Source of the DNA: Streptomyces sp. NBC_01439
GTDB taxonomy: Bacteria > Actinomycetota > Actinomycetes > Streptomycetales > Streptomycetaceae
Reading direction: 5' to 3'
Assembly: GCF_036227605.1 (NCBI RefSeq)
Contig: NZ_CP109487.1
Location: forward strand, 9,514,284 to 9,578,283
Length of the DNA stretch: 64,000 nt
Shown: positions 37,393 to 45,019 of the stretch, piece by piece
Numbering within the stretch: position 1 is the stretch's first letter
Layout: every line of letters begins with the position of its first letter
Notes under the pieces: model-generated
Databases searched by the model: none
Told to the model about the DNA's origin: nothing
The model's input: only the letters and a program-made list of their open reading frames with translations
Translations under genes and position numbers: made by a program

Positions 37393-37520
37393 CTACTTCT
37401 GGTTGATGGGCAGGGCCAGGTCGGTGACCTGGTACCGGGTCGGGAAGGCGCCCTTGTCGGTTGCTTTGCCGGTCAGGACATCGACCGCGTAAAGACAGTA
37501 GGTGCCGGTCGTGCCGGTCG
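37393..37520 (-). pseudogene. C-terminal fragment of an unidentified exported protein
   Basis: About 40 codons, TGTYCLYAVDVLTGKATDKG and AFPTRYQVTDLALPINQK then TAG. The natural composition and clean ending suggest a real protein tail. Upstream it is cut at ~37520 where the radical-SAM fragment begins on the other strand. Family not recognised. Confidence 0.5.
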
Positions 37521-37535
37521 TGCCGATCGCGGCGA

Positions 37536-38258
37536 ACCCGCGGTTCACCCTGGTGGCCGCCTACCGCTACGCACACCGGCTCGGCATGGTCGTGGAACTC
37601 CTCTCCAACGGCTCCCGGCTGTGGCGCGAGCCCACCATGAACCTCCTCACCACCTACCTCCCGGCGAAGCTCACCCTGTCCGTGTACGGTGCCAGCGCCG
37701 AGACGTACGACGGCTTCACCCGCCGCCGCGGCGGCTTCAGGAAGTTCACCCGCGGCCTCGACAACGCCGTAGCGGCCGGGCTGAACCGGGAACTCAGCCT
37801 GATCATCACCCGCCGCAACGCCCACGAGCAGCACGCCATGCGGGCATGGGCCGACCGGCTCGGCCTGCCCTGGCGCGAGTACGCCAACAATGTCGCCGAC
37901 CATCCACGACGGCGCCGAAACGCTGCTCACGCAGTCTCACGAACACCTCACCCAGCGGGCCCCATTCACCGGGTGCCGGGCCGGTCACACCTTCTCCCAC
38001 GCGGACCCCCACGGCCGCGCCTCCATCTGCAAGGTAGGCCGCGATCCGTACGTGGACCTGGACGCCGAAGGCGTCGAAGGTCTGGCCCGACTCGGCGCCA
38101 TCGCCGATTCCCTCATGCTTCGCACCGGAGGATGCTCAGGCTGCACATTCTCCGGCTCGTGCCGGGTGTGCCGCCCGATGTCGCGCATCTTCCAGGAGGC
38201 GAAGGCACCACTGGTCAACTACTGCCAGCACGGCCAACCGAAGGAGATCACCCGATGA
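37536..38258 (+). pseudogene. Radical SAM/SPASM maturase, 5'-truncated and frameshifted
   Basis: The fragment starts at PRFTLVAAYRYAHRLGMVVE, LLSNGSRLWREPTMNLLTTY, PAKLTLSVYGASAETYDGFT, RRGGFRKFTRGLDNAVAAGL: the middle of a radical-SAM barrel. The cluster-binding C-x-x-x-C-x-x-C at the N-terminus is missing. Near 37890 the frame shifts by one base into MSPTIHDGAETLLTQSHEHL, followed by a SPASM-type domain with FTGCRAGHTF, ASICKVGRDP and GGCSGCTFSGSCRVCRP, ending KEITR-TGA. The stop overlaps the downstream peptide gene by ATGA, the arrangement expected of a RiPP maturase with its precursor. Confidence 0.82.
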
Positions 38259-38407
38259 CCCCGACCCTGCTCGAAGCCCGCCCCACCGCCGTCGCCCTCA
38301 GCCGGACCCGCCACGCCAAGACCGACGAGGTGCAGATCATCGAGGACATCACCGCCTACACCGCACCCACTGCGCAGGGCTGCGGCGACGACAACCCCTA
38401 CAACTAG
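38255..38407 (+). CDS. RiPP-like precursor peptide (candidate)
   Basis: 50 residues from ATG 38255 (AAGGAG eight bases upstream), overlapping the radical-SAM stop (ATGA). N-terminal part MTPTLLEARPTAVALSRTRH looks like a leader, followed by an acidic middle (DEVQIIEDITAY) and a short C-terminal core TAPTAQGCGDDNPYN with one cysteine, paired aspartates and a tyrosine, residues commonly modified by radical-SAM/SPASM enzymes. The TAG stop lies in the CTAG that an IS5-type element duplicated on insertion; the pre-insertion sequence also reads AAC TAG, so the C-terminus is native. The maturase is broken here, so the cluster is probably silent in this strain. I cannot name the RiPP class. Confidence 0.72.
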   Translation: MTPTLLEARPTAVALSRTRHAKTDEVQIIEDITAYTAPTAQGCGDDNPYN

Positions 38408-39499
38408 GGCGCGTATTGAGTCGTGACCAATCCTTGGGTTCGGCCCCGCTCCGAGGCTCTGATCCCTTAGATCGTCTTGTGTGACTCGCGTACAACTGAC
38501 GGACCAGGAGTGGGAGTTCATCGGCCCGTGCCTGCCGATCGGCAAGTACGGGCCGTATCCCAGGCGGCTGCGGCAGCAATTCGAGGGTGTGATCTGGCGG
38601 TTCAAGACTGGCGGGCAGTGGCGTGAGATGCCAAAGGAGTTCGGCGCCTGGTCGCCCGTCTCCAACCGCTTCCGCCAGTGGCGTGACGCTGGCGTGTTCG
38701 AGGCCCTGCTGGAGGGCCTGATCGCGGAAGCAGCGAAGCGGGGCGAGACCTGTCCCTGGTCAGTATCGACTCCACCACCGCTCGCGCCCACCACGACGCC
38801 GCCGGGATACACCTGAGCAAGGACGTGCTCACCTCCCTGGAGAAGGCCGCCGTCGAGGAGGAGAAGGCCAGGTCAAAAGGTGCGACGGCGAAGAACAAAG
38901 CGGACGAGACACCGAAGCGGATCCCGAGTGGGATGAGCGACGACGTATTCGACGCTGCCGGAAGCTCCGCCTGAAGGCCGCCCTCCTGGGACGCTCGCGG
39001 GGTGGGCAGACCAGCAAGGTTCACCTCGCCGCCGACCGCAAGTGCCGCCCGCTGGCGTTCATCTTGACCGCGGGCCAGGCAGCCGACAGTCCGCGGTTCA
39101 TCCCCGTCCTGGGGAAGACCCGGGTCCGCGGGCCCGTCGGCCGCCCCCGTACCCGGCCCGATGCTGTCGCCGGGGACAAGGCCTACTCGTCCCGCGGCAA
39201 CCGTTCCCACCTGCGCAAACGCCAGATCAAGGCGGTCATCCCCGAGAAAGTCGACCAGGCCGCCAACCGGAAGAAGAAGGGCTCAAGGGGCGGTCGGCCT
39301 GTCAGTCACGACGCCGACCTGTACAAAGAGAGGAACACCGTCGAGCGGCTGATCAACAAGCTGAAGGCCTGGCGGGGCATCGCCATCCGGTACGACAAGG
39401 CCCCCGAGAGCTACCTCGCTGGCCTCCATCTGCGTGCCTCGATGATCTGGATCAAAGACCTGACCAGGGCGACCCGTTGATCACGACTCGCTCGGCACC
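38408..39499 (+). mobile_element. IS5-family insertion sequence (~1.09 kb)
   Basis: Imperfect terminal inverted repeats sharing a GAGTCGTGA core (left end GGCGCGTATTGAGTCGTGAC; right end, reversed, GGTGCCGAGCGAGTCGTGAT) enclose a DDE transposase gene. The element is flanked by CTAG at 38404-38407 and 39500-39503, a 4-bp target duplication. Length is normal for the family. Confidence 0.85.
38481..39480 (+). pseudogene. IS5-family transposase (two frame changes)
   Basis: First frame from GTG 38481: TRVQLTDQEWEFIGPCLPIG, VIWRFKTGGQWREMPKEFGA, RFRQWRDAGVFEALLEGLIA. Near 38740 coding moves to another frame (DLSLVSIDSTTARAHHDAAG, first catalytic D), and near 38950 to a third (RGGQTSKVHLAADRKCRPLA, GDKAYSSRGNRSHLRKRQIK with the second D, RNTVERLINKLKAWRGIAIR with the catalytic E). 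One programmed frameshift is normal in some IS5 groups; two suggest an inactive or misread copy. Confidence 0.8.
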
Positions 39500-40054
39500 C
39501 TAGCGCCGTCGTCCGCGTCCCCCCTGCCGTCCGCCCGTGTCCCTGCTGGTTCGTCTGCCCTTGACCTTGCCGCTGCGCGTGCCCGGGGCCTGCACTGGGC
39601 GCCCCTGCCAGTCGATGCTGTCGTCCTCCGACAGGCTTGCCGCATACGAGAGCGATTGCTGGACCAGCAGCGACAGCAGGCGCTTGGACTCCATCGAGGA
39701 AAGCTCGCCCTGCCAGGGGCAGACTGAGTACCACCCCTGACCCGGGTCCGTCAGGGGCGGGCAGGGCGATGCGGGCTTCAGGAGCTCGGTCGGCGCTTCT
39801 GGAAGGCGCACCAGCAGCGTGTCCATGCTCCAGGCGACGACCGCGGCGATGCCCTTGGCAGCAAGCACCGGCACCCCGAAAGTCGCCAGGACGGGCCAGC
39901 GGGGAACAAGGTCCTCAAGTCTTTCGACCAGATCGGGGTGGGTATGCAACTCCCACCCCTCATAGGAATGGGCACCGCGCTCCTGTGGAACCCCCTGCGC
40001 CCGCAGCAGGTCGACCAGCGACGTGTTCTGAGGCAAGTTCGGCAATGCCGTCAT
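39500..40054 (-). CDS. Hypothetical protein convergent with the peptide gene
   Basis: 184 residues from ATG 40054-40052. N-terminal MTALPNLPQNTSLVDLLRAQ, then SYEGWELHTHPDLVERLEDL, VLATFGVPVLAAKGIAAVVA (semi-hydrophobic), DTLLVRLPEAPTELLKPASP, and a very basic C-terminal tail (TRSGKVKGRRTSRDTGGRQG). No family recognised. Before the IS5 insertion its TAG stop (39502-39500) and the stop of the peptide gene on the other strand shared the palindrome CTAG, so the two genes converged with overlapping stops. That position suggests an accessory gene of the peptide cluster, but this is inference. Confidence 0.65.
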   Translation of the reverse strand: MTALPNLPQNTSLVDLLRAQGVPQERGAHSYEGWELHTHPDLVERLEDLVPRWPVLATFGVPVLAAKGIAAVVAWSMDTLLVRLPEAPTELLKPASPCPPLTDPGQGWYSVCPWQGELSSMESKRLLSLLVQQSLSYAASLSEDDSIDWQGRPVQAPGTRSGKVKGRRTSRDTGGRQGGRGRRR

Positions 40055-40142
40055 GCCTCGACACCCTACGTGCCCTTCAGAAGCAGAGGCAGTGGCCGTG
40101 CTCGTCTTCTCTCCACCCGGACCCGCGGCGTGAACATGCCGA

Positions 40143-40374
40143 CTGATCAAAACCCGATACGCGCCCTAGCGGGCCTGGCCAGACGGGCAACGTCACCTGC
40201 CCTGCGGGCGGAGTGGGGCAGTTCCGTGCCAAGGTCACCTGCATAACTGATGGGGGAAGCACCTTCGTGACGTACGGGCTGTGGGAGTACCAAGGAGTAC
40301 CGAAGGGGACCTGTTCGATGAACGGGACGGCAGGCGTGCCGTACATCGACTGGGACCGCCGTATGAAGGGCTGA
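40143..40374 (+). pseudogene. C-terminal fragment of a small secreted cysteine-containing protein
   Basis: Codons after a TGA at ~40140 read PGQTGNVTCPAGGVGQFRAK, VTCITDGGSTFVTYGLWEYQ, GVPKGTCSMNGTAGVPYIDW, DRRMKG and stop. Three cysteines with alternating beta-strand composition suggest an exported beta-sandwich protein. The start and signal peptide are missing. Family not recognised. Confidence 0.5.
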
Positions 40375-40482
40375 CCCCTCCCCGGCCGGCGGTCGTGGCA
40401 CCGGTCACGGCCGCCAGCCGGGGAACCTGTAGGCGGTCCACTACGTCTATTCGCACAGGACACCAGACGAGGGGCAAAACGC

Positions 40483-40932
40483 ATGAACCGCAGCAACCAG
40501 ACCAGGCCGGGGCCGGAACCTCGTACCGGCCGCCGTCTGATCGGTTTCGCCGTGGCAGCCGTGCTCGTCCTCGCCCCCGCGACAGCGGCCTGCACCGGTA
40601 GCGACGACCAGGACCCGGTGGCCACCGCGTCCCCTACTGGCACCCCGACCACGGTTGCGTTCCTCGAATACCTTGCACGGGACAAAAAGAACAAGGACCT
40701 CCTTGCCCTCCATATCGATGTAATAGTCAACCCGGACGGCGATTCTACCTATTTTCATATCCTGACTAGTCTCAACCGTGACAAGCGCGAGAACGACGTG
40801 GAAAAGGAACAAGTGCAGGCGGAGAGGATTGCCGCCGCGTTCGTCGCCCTGCACAGGGACGAACTAAAAGACCACGGGTCCGTCAGAGTCGGCGGCATGA
40901 TGGGCAAGGCACTGGTCAGGGACAAATGGTGA
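40483..40932 (+). CDS. Secreted lipoprotein (unknown function)
   Basis: 149 residues from ATG 40483 with GAGGGGC upstream. Lipoprotein signal: basic n-region (RSNQTRPGPEPRTGRR), hydrophobic LIGFAVAAVLVLAPATAA and lipobox cysteine (TAAC). After a Thr/Pro/Ser linker, the mature part is highly charged (YLARDKKNKDLLALHIDVIV, SLNRDKRENDVEKEQVQAER, AAAFVALHRDELKDHGSVRV). Its A/T content is higher than the neighbours', suggesting a different origin. The family is not recognised; it would be tethered to the outer face of the cell membrane. Confidence 0.8.
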   Translation: MNRSNQTRPGPEPRTGRRLIGFAVAAVLVLAPATAACTGSDDQDPVATASPTGTPTTVAFLEYLARDKKNKDLLALHIDVIVNPDGDSTYFHILTSLNRDKRENDVEKEQVQAERIAAAFVALHRDELKDHGSVRVGGMMGKALVRDKW

Positions 40933-41035
40933 ACAAAGGCGCCAATCGCCGCTCTGTCGCCTTCATCTCAAGCGCGGGGAGTTCGGTGTGGTCGTCGAGG
41001 GCAATCCGGCTTGGGTCGGCGGCGTATCCGAATCA

Positions 41036-41108
41036 GGCCGAAGAGGTGACGTCGGAGCCGAGGCCGTTGGCGTACCGGCGGCGGCGCTCGGTGGTCCAGC
41101 CGTGGCCG
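41036..41108 (-). pseudogene. 3' portion of HNH nuclease gene, remnant 4
   Basis: Only about 24 codons survive: GHGWTTERRRRYANGLGSDV then T, breaking into unrelated sequence. It joins directly to boundary copy 5 and lies on the same strand as the 5' half at 42.1 kb, so the two are probably halves of one interrupted gene. Confidence 0.75.
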
Positions 41109-41148
41109 CCAGCTGGCGGGGAGCGACATTCGAACCGTGCGGTATTCC
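41109..41148 (-). repeat. Conserved boundary element, copy 5
   Basis: Minus strand from 41148: GGAATACCGCACGGTTCGAA then TGTCGCTCCCCGCCAGCTGG. The end forms a perfect 14-bp palindrome CCGCCAGCTGGCGG extending into the HNH side. This copy closes the ~1-kb segment that carries the GNAT gene. Confidence 0.8.
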
Positions 41149-41355
41149 TGGCGGGCCCGGTGGCTGTGGAGTGCGAACAGACCTCTCGATCGGTGGGACA
41201 GCGGGCCGGGCAGCGATGCTCTGAGGGCGTGAGGGCCCGCAGCTGACGTCATCGACTCCGCGAGGTGACGCGGAGGTGTTCCGCAGGCTGGTCATTGAAG
41301 CCCTGAGGCTGTGTCGGGTGATGCGCAGACCGACTTGATGTGGAGGGTTGAACGC

Positions 41356-41871
41356 TCACACCCGAGTCTGCAGTACCTGGCCCGGCCAGATCGCACCGTC
41401 CGACCGCAGCACCTCGAACTCCAGCGTCGCGGTGAAGCCCAACTCCTCGTACTCGCGCACCAAGCGGCTGTCCTCGCCGACCCAGCAGTGCGTCCGAAGC
41501 AGCCGTGCGCCGCGTCGGGCTGCTTCGGCCCGGGCATCGGTGACAAGGGCCGCCATGCTGAGCTGTCGGCGCCACATCCTGGTCACCAGAAATTGCAGGT
41601 AGAGCTCTGGGACGTCGACCGGCGGAGCAAACTCCGGGGCCTCGTCAGCCAGCACCGAAGCACCCATGAATCGGTTCAGAAGGTCCCGGCAGATCCTTGT
41701 CCGTCCGGCCCGCGCGTGGCCCAGTACCTGCCTGACGATCAGCGGGGGATCCTCCCGCTCCAGCGCCTCGTACAGGTGGGGGTGCCGGTGCAGAACCAGC
41801 CAGGAGTCGTAGTCGTGGAGCACCCCCAGGAACTCACCCACCTCGGCAAGCCCGCCTGCAGTAACCCTCAT
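41356..41871 (-). CDS. GNAT-family acetyltransferase-like protein within a split HNH gene
   Basis: 171 residues from ATG 41871-41869 (a TTG three codons upstream is less likely). GNAT features: ELYLQFLVTRMWRRQLSMAA (beta4-alpha3; the pyrophosphate-binding Q/R-x-x-G-x-G/A is degenerate), LVTDARAEAARRGARLLRTH (alpha3/beta5), VREYEELGFTATLEFEV (alpha4-G-F motif). The acetyl-CoA loop is atypical, so activity is uncertain. The gene lies on the same strand as, and between, the 5' half (42139-42480) and 3' piece (41036-41108) of an HNH nuclease gene, so it appears to be cargo of the inserted segment. Confidence 0.75.
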   Translation of the reverse strand: MRVTAGGLAEVGEFLGVLHDYDSWLVLHRHPHLYEALEREDPPLIVRQVLGHARAGRTRICRDLLNRFMGASVLADEAPEFAPPVDVPELYLQFLVTRMWRRQLSMAALVTDARAEAARRGARLLRTHCWVGEDSRLVREYEELGFTATLEFEVLRSDGAIWPGQVLQTRV

Positions 41872-42138
41872 GTCGCTCAAGCGCTCGCCCCCCGGAAGCG
41901 TCTAAACAGCAGTCGCTGATCATCGTACGGCCGAGGAACGGCGCGCCTCGGGGCGCTGTCCGGCACATCGACGACATCGCACCCGGGTTGCATCCAATGC
42001 AACATCGTGGCGTCGCAGGAGAATCACCCGAGGCAGAAGACCCCAGCGGCACCCAAAGCGGCTGCAGCCTGGCGCGCCGACCAGGTCAGGGCCCTCAGAA
42101 TGCCGAGCGGAATCGCTCAGCCTATACAACTCCGCCTA

Positions 42139-42480
42139 CTTGGAGTCGTGGACTTCGGCGAGCGGGACCATGTGGTCGATGTCGACGCTGGAGGCGCCCT
42201 GGACAAGGGCGTCGTCGTAGTAGGAGTGCCACACCCCTCCGGTCAGGGCGCAGTTGGCCCCGACGGTCGGGGCTTCGATTGCTTCGGCAATGAGGACGTT
42301 GTTGCGGGCGGTGCAGCCGTGCTTGTCGTCGGGTACAGCTCCCGCTTGTAGCCCTCGCGGATCTCGTTTGCGACCGGCAGCGCGGTGATCCCGTCCATGA
42401 GCGTGACCTCGTCGGCCTGTGTGGAGGAGGCGGGTGCGAGGGCGGCGGCCATGAGGCCCCGGCGCAAGTTCTTGATTATG
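42139..42480 (-). pseudogene. 5' half of secreted HNH nuclease gene
   Basis: Starts near 42480 with a signal-peptide-like region (RRGLMAAALAPASSTQADEV), continues TLMDGITALPVANEIREGYK, has a one-base deletion near 42345, then DDKHGCTARNNVLIAEAIEA, GANCALTGGVWHSYYDDALV and the catalytic VDIDHMVPLAEVHDS. The sequence stops being homologous exactly after D-S, the point where the 3' halves elsewhere begin. Intact relatives are small exported nucleases with the D-I-D-H-M-V-P-L motif. Confidence 0.82.
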
Positions 42481-42555
42481 AACTTGGTGATAGTGCGTCA
42501 CCGGTCGTCGGGCCGAACCGGGTCGGGGCCGTCTCACCCCGGTGGGGGAGCGGGT

Positions 42556-42792
42556 TCACCGAAGAAACGCGCCTGCGTCTTCCTCCCGCTCCCCGGGATC
42601 GGCGTAGCCGCCCTCGTCCGGACTCCGGTGGACGTCCGCGTACACCAGCACCTGCACCTCGGCCTCGCCCGGGGTGCGGCGCAGCCGGCACGGGCCGCTG
42701 GACAGGGAGAGCTCGGAGATCCGCTGCGCCGCTTCGACAGCGGCCGGCTCGTGGCCCCGGATCTCGATGGTGATGACGTTCTCGTCGTTCAT
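42556..42792 (-). CDS. Small hypothetical protein
   Basis: 78 residues from ATG 42792-42790: MNDENVITIEIRGHEPAAVE, AAQRISELSLSSGPCRLRRT, GEAEVQVLVYADVHRSPDEG, acidic tail. The beta-alpha-beta pattern and the R-R-T-P-G-E-x-x-V-x-V-x-V-x-A-D-V-H-R segment look like a real small conserved Streptomyces protein; a GTG at 42906 would add 38 residues. Function unknown. It lies upstream of the split HNH gene on the same strand. Confidence 0.55.
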   Translation of the reverse strand: MNDENVITIEIRGHEPAAVEAAQRISELSLSSGPCRLRRTPGEAEVQVLVYADVHRSPDEGGYADPGEREEDAGAFLR

Positions 42793-42948
42793 GCCCTCGG
42801 CAACCGGCCAGCCGAGGACGCGGTTGCCGCTCGTGCGCCAGGTGCACACCCCATCGAGTGCTCCGGAGCCTGGCCCGCTGCCCGCGAGCGCGTTGCGGGC
42901 AGTCACGCCTGTGGCGGTCGGCCACCAGAGCGCCGAGGGCCTTGCTGC

Positions 42949-43257
42949 TCAGGTCGACGCCGGGCCGACCTTGCATTCGCGCTTGCGCTCTTGGAAGAGA
43001 ACCTCCCCGGAGTCGCTCTCGCTGACGTGGACTTGCAGGTAAACGGCGTTGGCTGTGTTGAAGGCTCCGGGGACCAGCAGGCTCATACCGTTTCTGAGTG
43101 TGGTTCCGGTGACCTGCCTCTCTCCTGAGATGGTGACTCCGCTTTGTTCGATGAATGCGACGGCGTGATACGTCCGGAAGGTGCTCACCTTGTCCGAGAT
43201 GGCGGGAAGGGTGACGCTCAAGCCGCCTTCTGCAGCGCTGACCGTGCTGACGCTCAT
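42949..43257 (-). CDS. Hypothetical beta-rich protein
   Basis: 102 residues from ATG 43257-43255, with GGTGGAG just upstream. Sequence alternates strands: GGLSVTLPAISDKVSTFRTY, HAVAFIEQSGVTISGERQVT, GTTLRNGMSLLVPGAFNTAN, AVYLQVHVSESDSGEVLFQE, RKRECKVGPAST. No signal peptide. It looks like an intact small beta-sandwich protein; the family is not recognised. It lies 69 bases from the left end of the IS3 element. Confidence 0.6.
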   Translation of the reverse strand: MSVSTVSAAEGGLSVTLPAISDKVSTFRTYHAVAFIEQSGVTISGERQVTGTTLRNGMSLLVPGAFNTANAVYLQVHVSESDSGEVLFQERKRECKVGPAST

Positions 43258-43376
43258 GCTCCACCTTTGTTGTCGTGGGGGTGGCGACGCGAAGCCTGCG
43301 CCGACGGGGTCAACCAGAACGGGTAGTGAACCGTTCCGGGTTCGGTAGGGACTCGATCGTTTGAGAGGATCGAGTC

Positions 43377-43703
43377 ATGGCACGTCCTTCCCAGTACCCG
43401 CTTGAGCTGCGCCGTCGTGCGGTGCGGATGGTCGCCGAGGTGCGGCCCGACTACGACACCGAGTGGGCCGCGATGAAAGCGGTCGCCGCGAAGCTCGGCA
43501 TCGGCACGACCGAGACGCTGCGCAAGTGGGTCCGTCAGGACGAGATCGACGCCGGGACCCGGCCCGGGACGACGACGGAGGAGTCGGCCGAGCTGAAGCG
43601 GCTGAAGAAGGAGAACGCCGAGCTGAAGCGGGCGAACGAGATCCTCAAGGCCGCGGCGAGTTTCTTCGCGGCCGAGCTCGACCGGCCACACACACGCTCG
43701 TAG
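43377..43703 (+). CDS. IS3-family transposase OrfA
   Basis: 108 residues from ATG 43377. Helix-turn-helix DNA-binding part: MARPSQYPLELRRRAVRMVA, VAAKLGIGTTETLRKWVRQD, followed by a leucine-zipper-like segment (EESAELKRLKKENAELKRAN) and EILKAAASFFAAELDRP, the usual IS3 OrfA end. OrfB lies in the -1 frame, so the full transposase OrfAB is made by programmed frameshifting late in this gene. Confidence 0.92.
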   Translation: MARPSQYPLELRRRAVRMVAEVRPDYDTEWAAMKAVAAKLGIGTTETLRKWVRQDEIDAGTRPGTTTEESAELKRLKKENAELKRANEILKAAASFFAAELDRPHTRS

Positions 43704-44629
43704 CGTTCATCGACGAGCACCGGGACCGCTTCGGCGGAGTCGAGCCGATCTGCCGTGTTCTGACCGGGCACGACTGCAAGATCGCCCCGTCCACCTACTA
43801 CGCCCACCACAAACGCCGGCAGGCACCCTCGGCCCGCACCGTTCGCGACACCGAGCTGAAGACCTTGATCAAGGAGGCATACGACGCCAACTACCGTGTC
43901 TACGGCGCGAGGAAGATCTGGCGGCACCTGAACCGCCAGGGCCAGACCGTGGCCCGCTGCACCGTCGAACGGCTGATGCGCGAGCTCGGCATCACCGGCG
44001 CCGTCCGCGGCAAGAGAGTGATCACCACGATCCCGGACCCCTCCGCGCCCAGGGCGCCGGACCTGGTCGACCGCGACTTCGTCGCGTCCGCGCCGAACCG
44101 CTGCTGGGTCGCCGACTTTACCCACGTCGCCACGTTCTCCGGCGTCGTCTACGTCGCCTTCGTCGTGGACACCTTCTCCCGCCGCATCGTCGGCTGGTCC
44201 GCCTCGACCACGAAGCAGACCCGGCTCGTCCTGGACGCACTGGACATGGGACTGTGGCAACGCGACCGCGACCAACACCCGCCCTTGCCAGGCGAGTTGG
44301 TTCATCACTCGGACGCGGGCTCGCAATATACGTCCTTCACGCTGGCCGAACACTTGGAGAAGGCCGGCATCGCCGCCTCGATCGGATCGGTCGGCAACGC
44401 ATACGACAATGCGCTGATGGAGTCCACGATCGGCCTCTTCAAAACCGAGGTGATCAAGCCGCAGCGGCCCTGGCGATCCCTCGCCCAGGTCGAGCTCGCC
44501 ACCGCCGAATGGACCGACTGGTACAACCACACCCGGCTCCACGGTGAGATAGGGCACATCCCGCCCGCCGAATACGAAACCAACCACTACCTGAGCACCA
44601 CGAAACCCCAGGTCACAACCAACATCTGA
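43680..44629 (+). CDS. IS3-family transposase OrfB (read by -1 frameshift)
   Basis: About 315 codons in the -1 frame relative to orfA, with no independent start that I trust. After LVAFIDEHRDRFGGVEPICR comes the HTH_21 region (YDANYRVYGARKIWRHLNRQ), then the rve-type DDE core: RCWVADFTHVATFSGVVYVA (first D), HSDAGSQYTSFTLAEHLEKA (second D), ALMESTIGLFKTEVIKPQRP (E). It ends DWYNHTRLHGEIGHIPPAEY and a short tail. All catalytic residues are present and the frame is open, so the element could be active. Confidence 0.9.
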
Positions 44630-44656
44630 GCTCTCTACCGAACCCGGAACGGTTCA

Positions 44657-45001
44657 TAGTCCTCGTCTGTTAGTCCCTGCCGCGGGTGACCAGCCAGTCC
44701 TTGAGCTCGTCAGGGTCACTCGATAGAGGGTTCGGTCAGGTTGCGTTCGGGGGCGGTCACGAGTCGGGGTGGCAGACGGGGCAGCGCCCTTCGCCCAGGA
44801 CCGCGCGTGGCGGCCGGCTTGCGTACAACCGGCAGCCTCCCGGCACTCGTGACCACCTTGCAGGACAGGTCGCACAACCTTCGGTGACAGCGCTCAACCC
44901 TCGCTGCAACGGGTCACCCACCACCCGCTCGCGCGTCAGCAATCATCCGAAGTTAAATCCAGAGGTAAGAAATATCGGAATCTGAGGTTAAGGCATGCTA
45001 G
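44657..45001. other. Upstream region of tap, with a possible small zinc-ribbon frame
   Basis: An AT-richer block at 44940-45000 just before tap probably holds its promoter; it contains repeated GTTAA/GGTAA-like words. On the minus strand, 61 codons from 44942 to 44757 end with CATCPARW and RCPVCHPDS, a C-x-x-C pair pattern, but the start would be TTG and no ribosome-binding site is seen, so I leave it uncalled. Confidence 0.4.
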
Positions 45002-45019
45002 GGTTGGTGTATGCCAACC
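45002..45019 (+). promoter_or_regulatory. Hairpin enclosing the tap start codon
   Basis: GGTTGG (45002-45007) and CCAACC (45014-45019) are perfect complements; the six-base loop TGTATG contains the ATG of tap (45011-45013), and the Shine-Dalgarno-like AGGG overlaps the left arm. In mRNA this would sequester the start; as DNA it could be an operator for the Tap helix-turn-helix. Confidence 0.6.

Larger units (their letters stand above)
43327..44656 (+). mobile_element. IS3-family insertion sequence (1,330 bp, apparently complete)
   Basis: Perfect 22-bp terminal inverted repeats beginning TGAACCGTTCCGGGTTCGGT (left 43327-43348; right end 44635-44656) enclose overlapping orfA and orfB. The 3-bp TAG at 43324-43326 and 44657-44659 fits a short target duplication. 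The only clean, potentially active element in the window. Confidence 0.92.

Noticed and set aside
36928..38037. 369-codon plus-strand frame across the radical-SAM fragment
   Set aside because: Basic, proline-rich composition; the SPASM and radical-SAM motifs are in other frames, and no ribosome-binding site is present.
38255..38407. Peptide gene stop created by the IS5 insertion
   Set aside because: The sequence beyond the right-hand CTAG shows that the uninterrupted locus would also read AAC TAG, so the stop is native.
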